Positions 1-7,984 of a DNA stretch of 64,000 bases are shown here, one piece after another. The DNA is from Nonomuraea roseoviolacea subsp. carminata (GTDB lineage: Bacteria; Actinomycetota; Actinomycetes; Streptosporangiales; Streptosporangiaceae), in NCBI RefSeq assembly GCF_024172185.1, contig NZ_JAMZEC010000001.1:2480001-2544000 (forward strand). Direction: 5' to 3'. The notes under the pieces are model-generated. The model saw only the letters and a program-made list of their open reading frames with translations, ran no database searches and was not told the DNA's origin. The stretch's first letter is position 1; every line of letters starts with the position of its first letter. The translations under genes and the position numbers were made by a program.

Positions 1-321
1 CAGCGAGGAGACCAGCAACTCGTACGCCTCGGCCGGCACGACGTCGTCGCTGTCGGCGAACGCCAGGTACGACCCGCGGGCCCACCGGACCCCCTCGTTG
101 CGGGCCGGGCCGGGCCCCCGGTTGGGCTGGCGCACCACGGTGAAGCGCGGGTCCCGGGAGGCGAACCCCTCCGCGATCCGGCGGCTGCCGTCCACCGAGC
201 CGTCGTCCACCAGGATGACCTCGATGTCGTTCAGCGTCTGGGCCGCCAGCGACTCCAGGCACTCGGCGATGTACTGCTCCACGTTGAAGAACGGGACGAC
301 GACGCTGACCAGGGGCGCCAT
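1..321 (-). CDS. Family 2 glycosyltransferase, N-terminal part (runs off the window)
   Basis: Only the first 107 residues are present; the C-terminus lies beyond base 1. The start is ATG at 321-319. The N-terminal GT-A fold is clear: a SVVVPFFN strand at residues 6-13, the nucleotide-binding VDDGS at 38-42, the GPGPARNEG loop near 69-77, and the metal-binding DSDD at 90-93. Family members transfer a sugar from an NDP-sugar to a glycan at the cytoplasmic membrane face. It is divergent from pseH and probably belongs to the pseudaminic acid glycan locus. Donor and acceptor cannot be told. Confidence 0.9.
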   Translation of the reverse strand, partial: MAPLVSVVVPFFNVEQYIAECLESLAAQTLNDIEVILVDDGSVDGSRRIAEGFASRDPRFTVVRQPNRGPGPARNEGVRWARGSYLAFADSDDVVPAEAYELLVSSL

Positions 322-478
322 GCCAGGGCTCCTTGTGTGCGGGGGACGGGTCCGAGGGCAGCATGCCGCCGCCATGGCCCGGTGGCCGCTGTCGATGCCC
401 CTCCCTGATCAGCTCTTTACCGGGCGCATAGTCCGCTACGGTGTGGACGTAACCAGACACAGAGCGTGAGGGGGTCCG

Positions 479-988
479 GTGCTCCGACAGGTTCGCGACG
501 ACGATCTGCCCGCCATGCTCAGCTGGCGCAACCACCCGAGGGTTCGCCAGGCCAGCTTCACCACCCACGTGATCAGCGAGGAGGAGCACGCCCGCTGGTG
601 GGCCGGGGTGCGCGCCGACCCGTCCCGGCTGGTGCTCGTCTACGAGCACGGCGGGACCGCCTGCGGCGTGGTCACCTTCTCCGGGCTCGGCCCGGAGCGG
701 CCGATCGCCACCTGGGGCTTCTACCTCGACCTCGCGGGGCTGGAGCGGCGGGGCGAGATGATCGCCGCGTGGTTCGGCGTCGAGCGCGCGGCGATCCGCC
801 ACGCCTTCGACGTGCTGGAGCTGACGGCCCTGCGGGGCGAGGTGCTGGCCGGCAACCAGGCCGTCCGCCTCCTGCACGACCGCTTCGGCTTCAAGGAGAC
901 CGGCGGCTACCGGCGCGTCATCGACGGCACGACCGTGGACGTGGTGACCGTCGAGCTCACCCGCCCGGCCACCGGGAGGCGGGCATGA
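479..988 (+). CDS. pseH: PseH-type UDP-4-amino-sugar N-acetyltransferase
   Basis: A 169-residue GNAT-fold protein of the usual PseH length. In the pseudaminic acid pathway PseH uses acetyl-CoA to acetylate the 4-amino group made by PseC. The N-terminal WRNHPRVRQ segment and the C-terminal GNQAVRLLHDRFGFKETGGYR stretch are typical of this GNAT branch. The start is GTG at 479, with a purine-rich GTGAGGGGG just upstream. Its stop overlaps the pseI start by 4 bp (ATGA), so the two are translationally coupled. Context with five other pse genes makes the assignment firm; alone it could only be called RimJ/RimL-like. Confidence 0.88.
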   Translation: MLRQVRDDDLPAMLSWRNHPRVRQASFTTHVISEEEHARWWAGVRADPSRLVLVYEHGGTACGVVTFSGLGPERPIATWGFYLDLAGLERRGEMIAAWFGVERAAIRHAFDVLELTALRGEVLAGNQAVRLLHDRFGFKETGGYRRVIDGTTVDVVTVELTRPATGRRA

Positions 989-2034
989 GGCCCCTGACGA
1001 TCGCCGGCCGCCGCGTCGGCCCCGGCGAGCCGCCGTTCGTCGTCGCCGAGATGTCCGGCAACCACGACGGCAGCCTCGACCGCGCCCTGGCCATCGTCGA
1101 GGCCGTGGCCGCGAGCGGCGCCCACGCGCTGAAGCTGCAGACCTACCGGCCCGACACCATCACGATCGACGCCGACGGCCCGGCCTTCCGCCTCGGCTCG
1201 GGCCACGAGCTGTGGGGCGGCGAGCGGCTCTACGACCTGTACCTGCGGGCCCACACGCCGTGGGAGTGGCACGAGCCGCTCTTCGCCAGGGCGCGGGAGC
1301 TGGGGCTCGCCGTGTTCTCCTCGCCGTTCGACCCGACGGCCGTCGAGCTGCTGGAGAAGCTCGGCTGCCCCGCGTACAAGATCGCCTCGTCCGAGCTGGT
1401 GGACCTGCCGCTGATCCGGCTCGTCGCGGCCACCGGCAAGCCGCTCGTGCTGTCCACGGGCATGGCCACGGCCGGCGAGATCGACGCGGCCGTGACGGCG
1501 GCCCGCGAGGCCGGCTGCGCCGAGCTGGCCGTGCTCGCCTGCACCGCCTCCTACCCGGCCTCGCCCGCCGAGAGCGACCTGCGGCGGCTGCCGCTGCTGG
1601 CCGGGCTCACCGGCGCGGTGGTCGGCGTCTCCGACCACACGCCGGGCATCGGCGCGGCGCTCGCGGCGGTCGCCCTCGGCGCCTGCCTCATCGAGAAGCA
1701 CGTGACGCCGGACCGGGCGGGCGGCGGGGTGGACGCGGCGTTCTCGCTGGAGCCGGCCGAGCTGGCGGCGCTGGTCGTGGAGAGCGAGCGGGCCTGGCAG
1801 GCGCTCGGCGAGGCCCGCCTGGGGCCCCGGCCGTCGGAGCGCGAGGGGCTGCGCTTCCGCCGGTCGCTCTACGTGGTCACCGGCGTGCGGGCGGGCGAGC
1901 CGGTGACGGAGCGCAACGTCCGCTCCATCCGGCCCGCGGGCGGGCTGCCGCCCGCGGCGCTGGCCGAGGTGACGGGGCGCCGCTTCACCCGCGACGTGCC
2001 TGCGGGCACGCCGCTCACCTGGGACCTCATCTGA
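985..2034 (+). CDS. pseI: Pseudaminic acid synthase (NeuB family)
   Basis: A 349-residue protein that condenses 6-deoxy-AltdiNAc with phosphoenolpyruvate to give pseudaminic acid. It has the NeuB TIM barrel, with AEMSGNHDGS at residues 21-30, K50 in ALKLQTYRPDT, the KIASSELVDLPLI strand, and GVSDHTPG followed by IEKHVT. A C-terminal SAF/antifreeze-like domain covers about residues 290-349. The ATG start at 985 overlaps the pseH stop. An in-frame open stretch upstream back to 466 lies inside pseH and is not part of this gene. The neighbouring pseG favours PseI over sialic or legionaminic acid synthase. Confidence 0.93.
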   Translation: MRPLTIAGRRVGPGEPPFVVAEMSGNHDGSLDRALAIVEAVAASGAHALKLQTYRPDTITIDADGPAFRLGSGHELWGGERLYDLYLRAHTPWEWHEPLFARARELGLAVFSSPFDPTAVELLEKLGCPAYKIASSELVDLPLIRLVAATGKPLVLSTGMATAGEIDAAVTAAREAGCAELAVLACTASYPASPAESDLRRLPLLAGLTGAVVGVSDHTPGIGAALAAVALGACLIEKHVTPDRAGGGVDAAFSLEPAELAALVVESERAWQALGEARLGPRPSEREGLRFRRSLYVVTGVRAGEPVTERNVRSIRPAGGLPPAALAEVTGRRFTRDVPAGTPLTWDLI

Positions 2035-2038
2035 CGGT

Positions 2039-3004
2039 TCACCTGAGCCCGAGGAGGGCGTCGGCGACGCGCTCGCGGCCCTTGCCGTCCACGAGGCCGC
2101 TGCCCCGCCTGCCGTACTCCTCGCGCAGCCCCGGGTCGGCGAGCAGCCGGGCCAGCATCTCGGTGGCGGCGGGGCCCGGCGCGGGGCCGAGCCCGGCCGC
2201 GATGCCGCCGCCCACCAGCGCCTCGTAGCCGATGAGCTGGTTGCCGGTCACCCAGGTCAGCGCGGCCGGCACGCCGAGGTAGAGCAGCTCCCAGATGGTC
2301 GAGCCGGCGGCGGTGAGCACGAGGTCGGCCTCCGCCATGAGCTCGGGCAGCCGGTCGGTGGGCGGGATGACGGTGATCGGCCCGTCCGCCGCGAACGGCC
2401 GCGGGCTCACCACCGTCGCGCGGAACGGCATGCCGGTCGCCCCCAGCGCCTCGGCCCAGGCCGGCGTCACGCCCGCGCTGTCGGTGCCGCCGAAGAAGCA
2501 CAGCACGCGCGGCACGTCACCGCGCGGCCCGGCCACCCGGCGCAGCCCGCGGACGCTGTCGCGCAGCAGCGCGTAGCGCACCCCGGCCAGCCGCTCGGCG
2601 AGCAGCGGGAACGGCCGCAGCTCGGCCCCGAGGTTCTGGTCGAGGTAGACGTCGGCCTCCTGGCCGAGCGGGTCGCCGTCGACGATCGCCAGCACGGCCG
2701 CGCCCGTCTGCCTGACCCGCGCGCCCGTGCCGGGGGCCAGGTCGTAGGAGTCGAGCACGACCGCGTCGAGGCGCAGGTCGCCCACCAGCTCCGCGAGCCG
2801 CCCGGGCCCGTCGGGCGCCGGGACGAGCGGCAGGCCGCGCGCCAGGAGCTGGGCCCGCGCCCACGCCGAACCCGCCAGGTCGCCCAGGAAGCTGACCTCG
2901 ACGCCGCGCCCGCGCAGCTCCTCGGCGAGCGCCACGCAGCGCACCAGGTGGCCGACGCCCCTGCCGGCGCCGGCGTCGCAACGGACGCCGACCCGGCCGA
3001 TCAT
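2039..3004 (-). CDS. pseG: UDP-2,4-diacetamido-trideoxy-altropyranose hydrolase (PseG)
   Basis: A 321-residue GT-B-like hydrolase that removes UDP from UDP-6-deoxy-AltdiNAc to supply the PseI substrate. The N-terminal GVGHLVRCVALAEEL carries H19, matching the family's catalytic histidine near residue 17. FFGGTDSAG and TAAGSTIWELLYLGVPA form the nucleotide-binding half. The ATG at 3004-3002 overlaps the stop of pseF by 4 bp. It ends four bases from the pseI stop, convergently. PseG is specific to the pseudaminic pathway and so identifies the product of the locus. Confidence 0.92.
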   Translation of the reverse strand: MIGRVGVRCDAGAGRGVGHLVRCVALAEELRGRGVEVSFLGDLAGSAWARAQLLARGLPLVPAPDGPGRLAELVGDLRLDAVVLDSYDLAPGTGARVRQTGAAVLAIVDGDPLGQEADVYLDQNLGAELRPFPLLAERLAGVRYALLRDSVRGLRRVAGPRGDVPRVLCFFGGTDSAGVTPAWAEALGATGMPFRATVVSPRPFAADGPITVIPPTDRLPELMAEADLVLTAAGSTIWELLYLGVPAALTWVTGNQLIGYEALVGGGIAAGLGPAPGPAATEMLARLLADPGLREEYGRRGSGLVDGKGRERVADALLGLR

Positions 3005-3729
3005 GCCTCCTGCAGCGCTTTCTGCTGGACGTGCGCGTTGAGCCGGCAGATCTCCGGCCGGGCGCGCAGCCAGCCCACGAGCGTCGCGTACGGCACGCAC
3101 CGGTCGCCGAAGGCGGCCACCACCCGCGAGATCAGCGCCCAGTCGTCCTCGGTGTCGAGCGTGACCCGCAGGTCGGCGGCCGACGGGGCGTAGGCCAGGC
3201 CGAGCAGCCGCGACGCGCCCGGATGCGTGTAGACGTAGGAGGTGACGTGGACGCGGTGGTGGGCGGTCGCCTCCCGCCCGGCCCGCGCGAGCGCCTCCCG
3301 GCTCACGATCTCCACGTCGAGGCCGCGGGGCAGGGTGCGGGTCAGGCTCGTGCTCAGATAGTCGAGGCCCGGCACCGCCCGGTGGACCAGCGCGGCCTCG
3401 CGGACGATCGCCGGGTCGAGCAGCGGGCAGTCGGCGGTGAAGCGCATCACCGCGTCGGCCGGGTGGAGCTCCAGCGTCTGCAGGAAGCGGCCGAGCACGT
3501 CGTCCACCGGCCCCCGGTGCCACGCGACGCCGAGCCGCAGGCACTCGGCCACCACGGCGTCGTCGGCGGGCTCGGTCGTGGTGGCGACCACCAGCTCGTC
3601 CACCGCGTCCGCCTGCCGCACGGCCCGGGCCACCCAGCTCAGCACCGACCGGCCGCCCAGCTCGCGCAGGACCTTCCCCGGCAGGCGCGTCGACCCCGTC
3701 CGTGCCTGAATGATTCCGACAATCCGCAC
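3001..3729 (-). CDS. pseF: Pseudaminic acid cytidylyltransferase
   Basis: A 242-residue CMP-sugar synthetase that activates pseudaminic acid with CTP to CMP-Pse. The nucleotide-binding signature IIQARTGSTRLPGKVL is at residues 6-21, and RFTADCPLLDP is the metal/substrate motif typical of SpsF/PseF. The start is GTG at 3729-3727. The gene is transcribed divergently from pseB across a 104-bp gap that should hold both promoters. It is coupled to pseG. Confidence 0.92.
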   Translation of the reverse strand: MRIVGIIQARTGSTRLPGKVLRELGGRSVLSWVARAVRQADAVDELVVATTTEPADDAVVAECLRLGVAWHRGPVDDVLGRFLQTLELHPADAVMRFTADCPLLDPAIVREAALVHRAVPGLDYLSTSLTRTLPRGLDVEIVSREALARAGREATAHHRVHVTSYVYTHPGASRLLGLAYAPSAADLRVTLDTEDDWALISRVVAAFGDRCVPYATLVGWLRARPEICRLNAHVQQKALQEA

Positions 3730-3833
3730 TGAAGCCCCATTCCCCCGTGTGACCGTGCGTTGCTGAACGATCGCGCTATGCTACCGGCTCAGCTCCGGCG
3801 ACTACAGGGCGTGAACACGATTCAGGGGGTCAC

Positions 3834-4820
3834 GTGAGCATTCTGAGCGGATCGTCCGTACTGATCACCGGAGGCACGGGGTCCTTCGGCAAGGCATTCA
3901 TCCGCCACGCGCTGCACGTCCTCGACGTGCGGCGCCTGGCGGTCTTCTCCCGCGACGAGCTCAAACAGTGGGAGGCGCGCCAGACCTTCGGCGACGACCG
4001 GCGGCTGCGCTGGTTCATCGGCGACGTGCGCGACCGCGACCGGCTCACCCGCGCCATGCACGGCGTCGACTTCGTGGTCCACGCCGCGGCGCTCAAACAG
4101 GTCGACACCGCCGAGTACAACCCGTTCGAGTACGTCCGCACCAACGTCACCGGCTCGCAGAACGTCGTCGAGGCGGCCATCGACAGCGGCGTGCGCAAGG
4201 TCGTCGCGCTGTCCACCGACAAGGCGTCCGGCCCGGTCAACCTGTACGGCGCGACCAAGCTGGTGGCCGACAAGCTGTTCGTCTCGGCCAACCACTACGC
4301 GGCCGGCCACGCCACCCGCTTCGCGGTCGTGCGCTACGGCAACGTGGTGGGCAGCCGCGGCTCGGTGGTGCCGTTCTTCCAGCGGCTCGCCGCCGAGGGC
4401 GCCAGCCTGCCGATCACCGACAAGCGCATGACCCGGTTCTGGATCACCCTCGACCAGGCGGTGCGCTTCGTCGTCGACTCCTTCGACCTCATGCGCGGCG
4501 GCGAGCTGTACGTGCCGCGCATCCCCAGCATGCGCATCACCGACCTGGCCGACGCCGTCGCGCCGTACGCCCCCGTCTACGAGGTGGGCGTCCGGCCCGG
4601 CGAGAAGCTGCACGAGGAGATGATCGGGCCCGACGACGGCCGCCGCACGCTGCGGCTCGGCGACCGCTACGTCGTCCGCCCCGCCATCGCCACCTGGGGC
4701 TACGAGCCGCCGGCCGACGGCGAGCCGCTGCCCGACGGGTTCGCCTACCGCTCCGACACCAACGACCTGTGGCTGTCGGCCGACGAGCTGCGCCGCATGC
4801 TGGCGGACGGCCGCTGGTGA
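3834..4820 (+). CDS. pseB: UDP-GlcNAc 4,6-dehydratase, inverting (PseB)
   Basis: A 328-residue extended SDR catalysing the first pathway step: C4 oxidation, C4-C6 dehydration and C5 inversion of UDP-GlcNAc. The Rossmann motif TGGTGSFG is at residues 12-19. The catalytic LSTDK at 126-130 precedes Y138 and K142 of the YGATK pair. Length fits soluble PseB and not the long membrane FlaA1/WbpM type. The start is GTG at 3834. The stop overlaps the pseC start (GTGA). Confidence 0.94.
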   Translation: MSILSGSSVLITGGTGSFGKAFIRHALHVLDVRRLAVFSRDELKQWEARQTFGDDRRLRWFIGDVRDRDRLTRAMHGVDFVVHAAALKQVDTAEYNPFEYVRTNVTGSQNVVEAAIDSGVRKVVALSTDKASGPVNLYGATKLVADKLFVSANHYAAGHATRFAVVRYGNVVGSRGSVVPFFQRLAAEGASLPITDKRMTRFWITLDQAVRFVVDSFDLMRGGELYVPRIPSMRITDLADAVAPYAPVYEVGVRPGEKLHEEMIGPDDGRRTLRLGDRYVVRPAIATWGYEPPADGEPLPDGFAYRSDTNDLWLSADELRRMLADGRW

Positions 4821-5941
4821 TCCCCTACGGCCGGCAGTCGATCACCGAGGACGACGTCCTGGCCGTCGCCGAGGTGCTGCGCGGCGACTGGCTCACCACC
4901 GGGCCCGCGGTCACCGCGTTCGAGGCCGGGCTGGCCCGCTGGACCGGCGGCGTCCCCTGCCTGGCCGTCACCTCCGGCACCGCCGCCCTGCACGTGGCCT
5001 ACGCCGCCGCCGGCGTGGGCCCGGGCGACGAGGTCGTCACCTCGCCGCTGACGTTCGTGGCCACCGCCGCCACGGCCGCGCTGCGGGGGGCGCGGGTCGT
5101 CTTCGCCGACGTCCGCGACGACACCGGCAACCTCGACCCCGAGGCCGCCGGCGCGGCGGTCACCGGCCGCACGAGGGCGCTCACCGCCGTCGACTACGCC
5201 GGCCACCCCGCCGACTACGACGAGCTGCGCGCCGTCGCCGACCGGGCCGGCGCGCTCCTCGTCGGCGACGCCGCCCACTCCCTCGGCGCCTCCTACAAGG
5301 GCCGGCCGGTGGGATCGCTGGCCGACGTCACCACGTTCTCGTTCTTCCCGACCAAGACCGTCACCACCGCCGAGGGCGGCGCGCTGGCCCTGCCCGACGG
5401 CGAGCGCTTCGCCCGCGCGGCGCGCTTCCGCAACCACGGGCTGGTGCGCGACCCGGCCGAGCAGCGCGACCCCGGCCACGGCGGCTGGCACCAGGAGGTG
5501 CACGACTTCGGCCTCAACTACCGGCTGCCCGACGTGCTGTGCGCGCTCGGCCTGAGCCAGCTCGGGCGGCTGCCCGCGTTCCTGGCGCGCCGCGGCGAGC
5601 TGGTGGCCCGTTACGACGCGCTGCTGGCCGGGGTGCCCGGGCTGCGGCTGCCGGGGCGGCTGCCGTACGTCGAGCCGGCCTGGCACCTGTACCCCGTGCG
5701 GATCGGCGGCGGGCGCAGGCGCGAGGTGTACGGCCGGATGCGGGCGGCCGGCATCGGGGTGCAGGTCAACTACATCCCGGCGTACTGGCATCCCGTGTTC
5801 GAGGACCTCGGCTACCGGCGCGGCATGTGCCCGCGGGCCGAGGCGTACTACGCGGAGGAGCTGTCGCTGCCGCTCTTCCCCGGCCTCACCGACGACCAGC
5901 AGGACCGGGTCGTGGAGTGCCTGCTGGCCGTCCTGGCGTGA
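4817..5941 (+). CDS. pseC: PLP-dependent UDP-4-keto-sugar aminotransferase (PseC)
   Basis: A 374-residue DegT/DnrJ/EryC1-family aminotransferase that moves an amino group from glutamate to C4 of the PseB product. The family opening IPYGRQSITEDD is intact. The SGTAALHVAY phosphate-binding segment and the PLP-lysine motif FFPTKTVTTAEGG are present, with K180 the likely Schiff-base residue. The GTG start at 4817 overlaps the pseB stop, so the long frame extending back to 3968 is a shadow. The gene ends 4 bp from the convergent glycosyltransferase. Confidence 0.94.
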   Translation: MIPYGRQSITEDDVLAVAEVLRGDWLTTGPAVTAFEAGLARWTGGVPCLAVTSGTAALHVAYAAAGVGPGDEVVTSPLTFVATAATAALRGARVVFADVRDDTGNLDPEAAGAAVTGRTRALTAVDYAGHPADYDELRAVADRAGALLVGDAAHSLGASYKGRPVGSLADVTTFSFFPTKTVTTAEGGALALPDGERFARAARFRNHGLVRDPAEQRDPGHGGWHQEVHDFGLNYRLPDVLCALGLSQLGRLPAFLARRGELVARYDALLAGVPGLRLPGRLPYVEPAWHLYPVRIGGGRRREVYGRMRAAGIGVQVNYIPAYWHPVFEDLGYRRGMCPRAEAYYAEELSLPLFPGLTDDQQDRVVECLLAVLA

Positions 5942-5945
5942 CGCT

Positions 5946-7841
5946 TCACAGCGGCGGGCAGTGCTCCACGAGCATCAGGCAGCCGTCGTCGCCCCGGTCG
6001 GCCACGAACCTGCGGCCCGCCACGGTCGCCGCCGGGCGGGCCCGGGTCCGCACCAGCGGGCGGATCTTCCTGCCCTGGTCGAGCAGGACGTCCCAGCGCG
6101 GCACCCGGCCCACCGGCGCCTCGATGTCGCCGAGCCGGATCCGGCCGGTGAACGCGTGGCCGTCCAGGGTGACCGGGAAGTAGATCTCCTCACCGTCGCC
6201 GCGCCGCACCAGCCGCAGCACCGGATCGCCGTCGCCCGGGTCGGCCAGCTCGCCCGCCACCAGCAGGTCGCCGCCCTCGATCCGGCATTCGCCGATCAGC
6301 GCCTCGGCGCGGCGCACCCGCAGCCCCCACACCCCCTTGCCGGCGCGTACGGGCACCAGCCAGGAGCCGGCCCTGCGCACCGGCGGCGGCACCGCCGGGG
6401 GCAGCCACCGGGGCCCCGCGACCTTCCCCTCCAGCCGCAGCCCGCCGGCCCGCAGCTCGACGCGCAGCTCCCAGTGGCCGCGCCGGGCCAGCCGCGCCGG
6501 TGACAGCGTGGCGGGGTCGAAGGCGAAGCCGAACGGGAAGCCGTGCTCGGCCGCCACCCGGCCGTCCTCCTGGGGCACGCCGAGGCTGGCCGGCGTCACC
6601 CTGTCCTCCGAGAGGGGCACGGTGTCGCCCGTGCCGCGTTCCCGCAGCCACACGCGGACGCGGGCGCGGCCCAGCCCCCGCGCGTCGAACCGGCCGACCG
6701 ACATCCAGCCCTCGCCGCGCAGCAGGCCGTCCCGCCAGCCGGCGGACAGCAGCCGCGTCTCCAGGCCCAGCTCGTCGGTCACCTCCGCCAGGTGCGCGGG
6801 CAGGGCGGGATGCCGGCCGTACCAGCGCCTGCCGCCCAGCCCGAACCTCGTGGAGGCCAGGGGCGGCCACAGGCCGCCCGCGCGCTCCTGCGCGAACACC
6901 GCGGCCAGCTCCTCCACCCGTCGCCGGTGCAGCAGGTGCGTCAGCAGCCGGCGCTGGTACGGCAGGCTCAGCCAGTCGTCCGGGGCGACGCCGTCGAGGT
7001 AGCGGGCCGCGAGGTCCAGGATCGCCGGGTCGGCCGCCGTCCCCATGCGGGCCACCGCCTCCACCGCCACGCTCATGTCGATGTCGAGGGTGTCGCGGTC
7101 GAAGCGCGGCTTGACGCCCGGCGCCCGGCGGGCGAGCAGCGTGGCCGTCTCCAGCACCGACAGCAGGCGGTCGCGCACGTTGCCCGGCTCCAGGCTGCGC
7201 TGGGTGACCGACCAGTCGCGCCGGCGCCAGTAGTAGACGACGGCCTTCAGCACGTCCACCGAGGTCGCGCCCACGTGCGCGGCCATGGCCACGGGCTGGT
7301 CCTCGTACAGGCGTTCCGGGAACGTCAGGGCGAGGGCGTCCCAGAAGGAGCGCCGGTAGACCTTGTTCCACAGCATGCGGTCGCGGACCAGCAGCGGGTG
7401 GCGGGTGATGTGGGTCCGCTCCAGCCGCCTGGCGAACGCCTGCCGGTGCGCCCACGACGGCACGAGCTGGTCGTGGTGGAGGCGCATGACGTTGCCGCAG
7501 GCCAGGTCCGAGCCGGTGGACTCCAGGGACGCCACCAGGCGGCGGAAGGCGTCCCTCGGCACCAGGTCGTCGCCGTCCACGAACGCCAGGTAGCGGCCGG
7601 TCGCGTGCCGCACGCCGATGTTGCGCGCCCGTCCCACGCCGCCGCCGGCCTGCCGGACGAGACGCACGCGAGGGTCGGCCGCCCGCCTGGCCTCGACCAC
7701 GGCCGGCCCGCCGTCGCGGCTGCCGTCGTCGACGCAGATCACCTCCAGATCGCGCAGCGTCTGCGCGGTCAGCGAGTCGAGGCAGGGGCCGAGGTACTCC
7801 TCGACGTCGTGGAACGGGACGACCACCGACAGGATCGGCAC
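5946..7841 (-). CDS. Large family 2 glycosyltransferase with C-terminal beta-rich domain
   Basis: A 631-residue protein. Residues 1-230 form a GT2 domain with SVVVPF near residue 5, VDDGS at 37-41 and VDGDD at 88-92. Residues from about 400 are beta-rich and end in VGRVPRWDVLLDQGRKIRPLVR, a module resembling those on actinobacterial teichoic-acid-type transferases. The GTG start at 7841-7839 follows a GAAGGTGG site. It converges on pseC and is a candidate for polymerising or transferring a glycan or polyol-phosphate unit, possibly containing Pse. The acceptor is unknown. Confidence 0.82.
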   Translation of the reverse strand: MPILSVVVPFHDVEEYLGPCLDSLTAQTLRDLEVICVDDGSRDGGPAVVEARRAADPRVRLVRQAGGGVGRARNIGVRHATGRYLAFVDGDDLVPRDAFRRLVASLESTGSDLACGNVMRLHHDQLVPSWAHRQAFARRLERTHITRHPLLVRDRMLWNKVYRRSFWDALALTFPERLYEDQPVAMAAHVGATSVDVLKAVVYYWRRRDWSVTQRSLEPGNVRDRLLSVLETATLLARRAPGVKPRFDRDTLDIDMSVAVEAVARMGTAADPAILDLAARYLDGVAPDDWLSLPYQRRLLTHLLHRRRVEELAAVFAQERAGGLWPPLASTRFGLGGRRWYGRHPALPAHLAEVTDELGLETRLLSAGWRDGLLRGEGWMSVGRFDARGLGRARVRVWLRERGTGDTVPLSEDRVTPASLGVPQEDGRVAAEHGFPFGFAFDPATLSPARLARRGHWELRVELRAGGLRLEGKVAGPRWLPPAVPPPVRRAGSWLVPVRAGKGVWGLRVRRAEALIGECRIEGGDLLVAGELADPGDGDPVLRLVRRGDGEEIYFPVTLDGHAFTGRIRLGDIEAPVGRVPRWDVLLDQGRKIRPLVRTRARPAATVAGRRFVADRGDDGCLMLVEHCPPL

Positions 7842-7984
7842 GGAACCACCTTCTCTTCTTGGGCCGTGGAGGTTGCTCGGGCTGTCTCGGCGGGACTCTT
7901 CGAAGGAGGGCGCCCCACTCGGAGGCGTGCGGGTGGGAGCCGCATGTGCGGACGCCCACCTGCCGCGGGGTCCGGTCGCCCGTT

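Noticed and set aside
466-984. Long N-terminal extension of PseI
   Set aside because: It lies in another frame of pseH; ATG 985 overlaps the pseH stop as in the other pairs.
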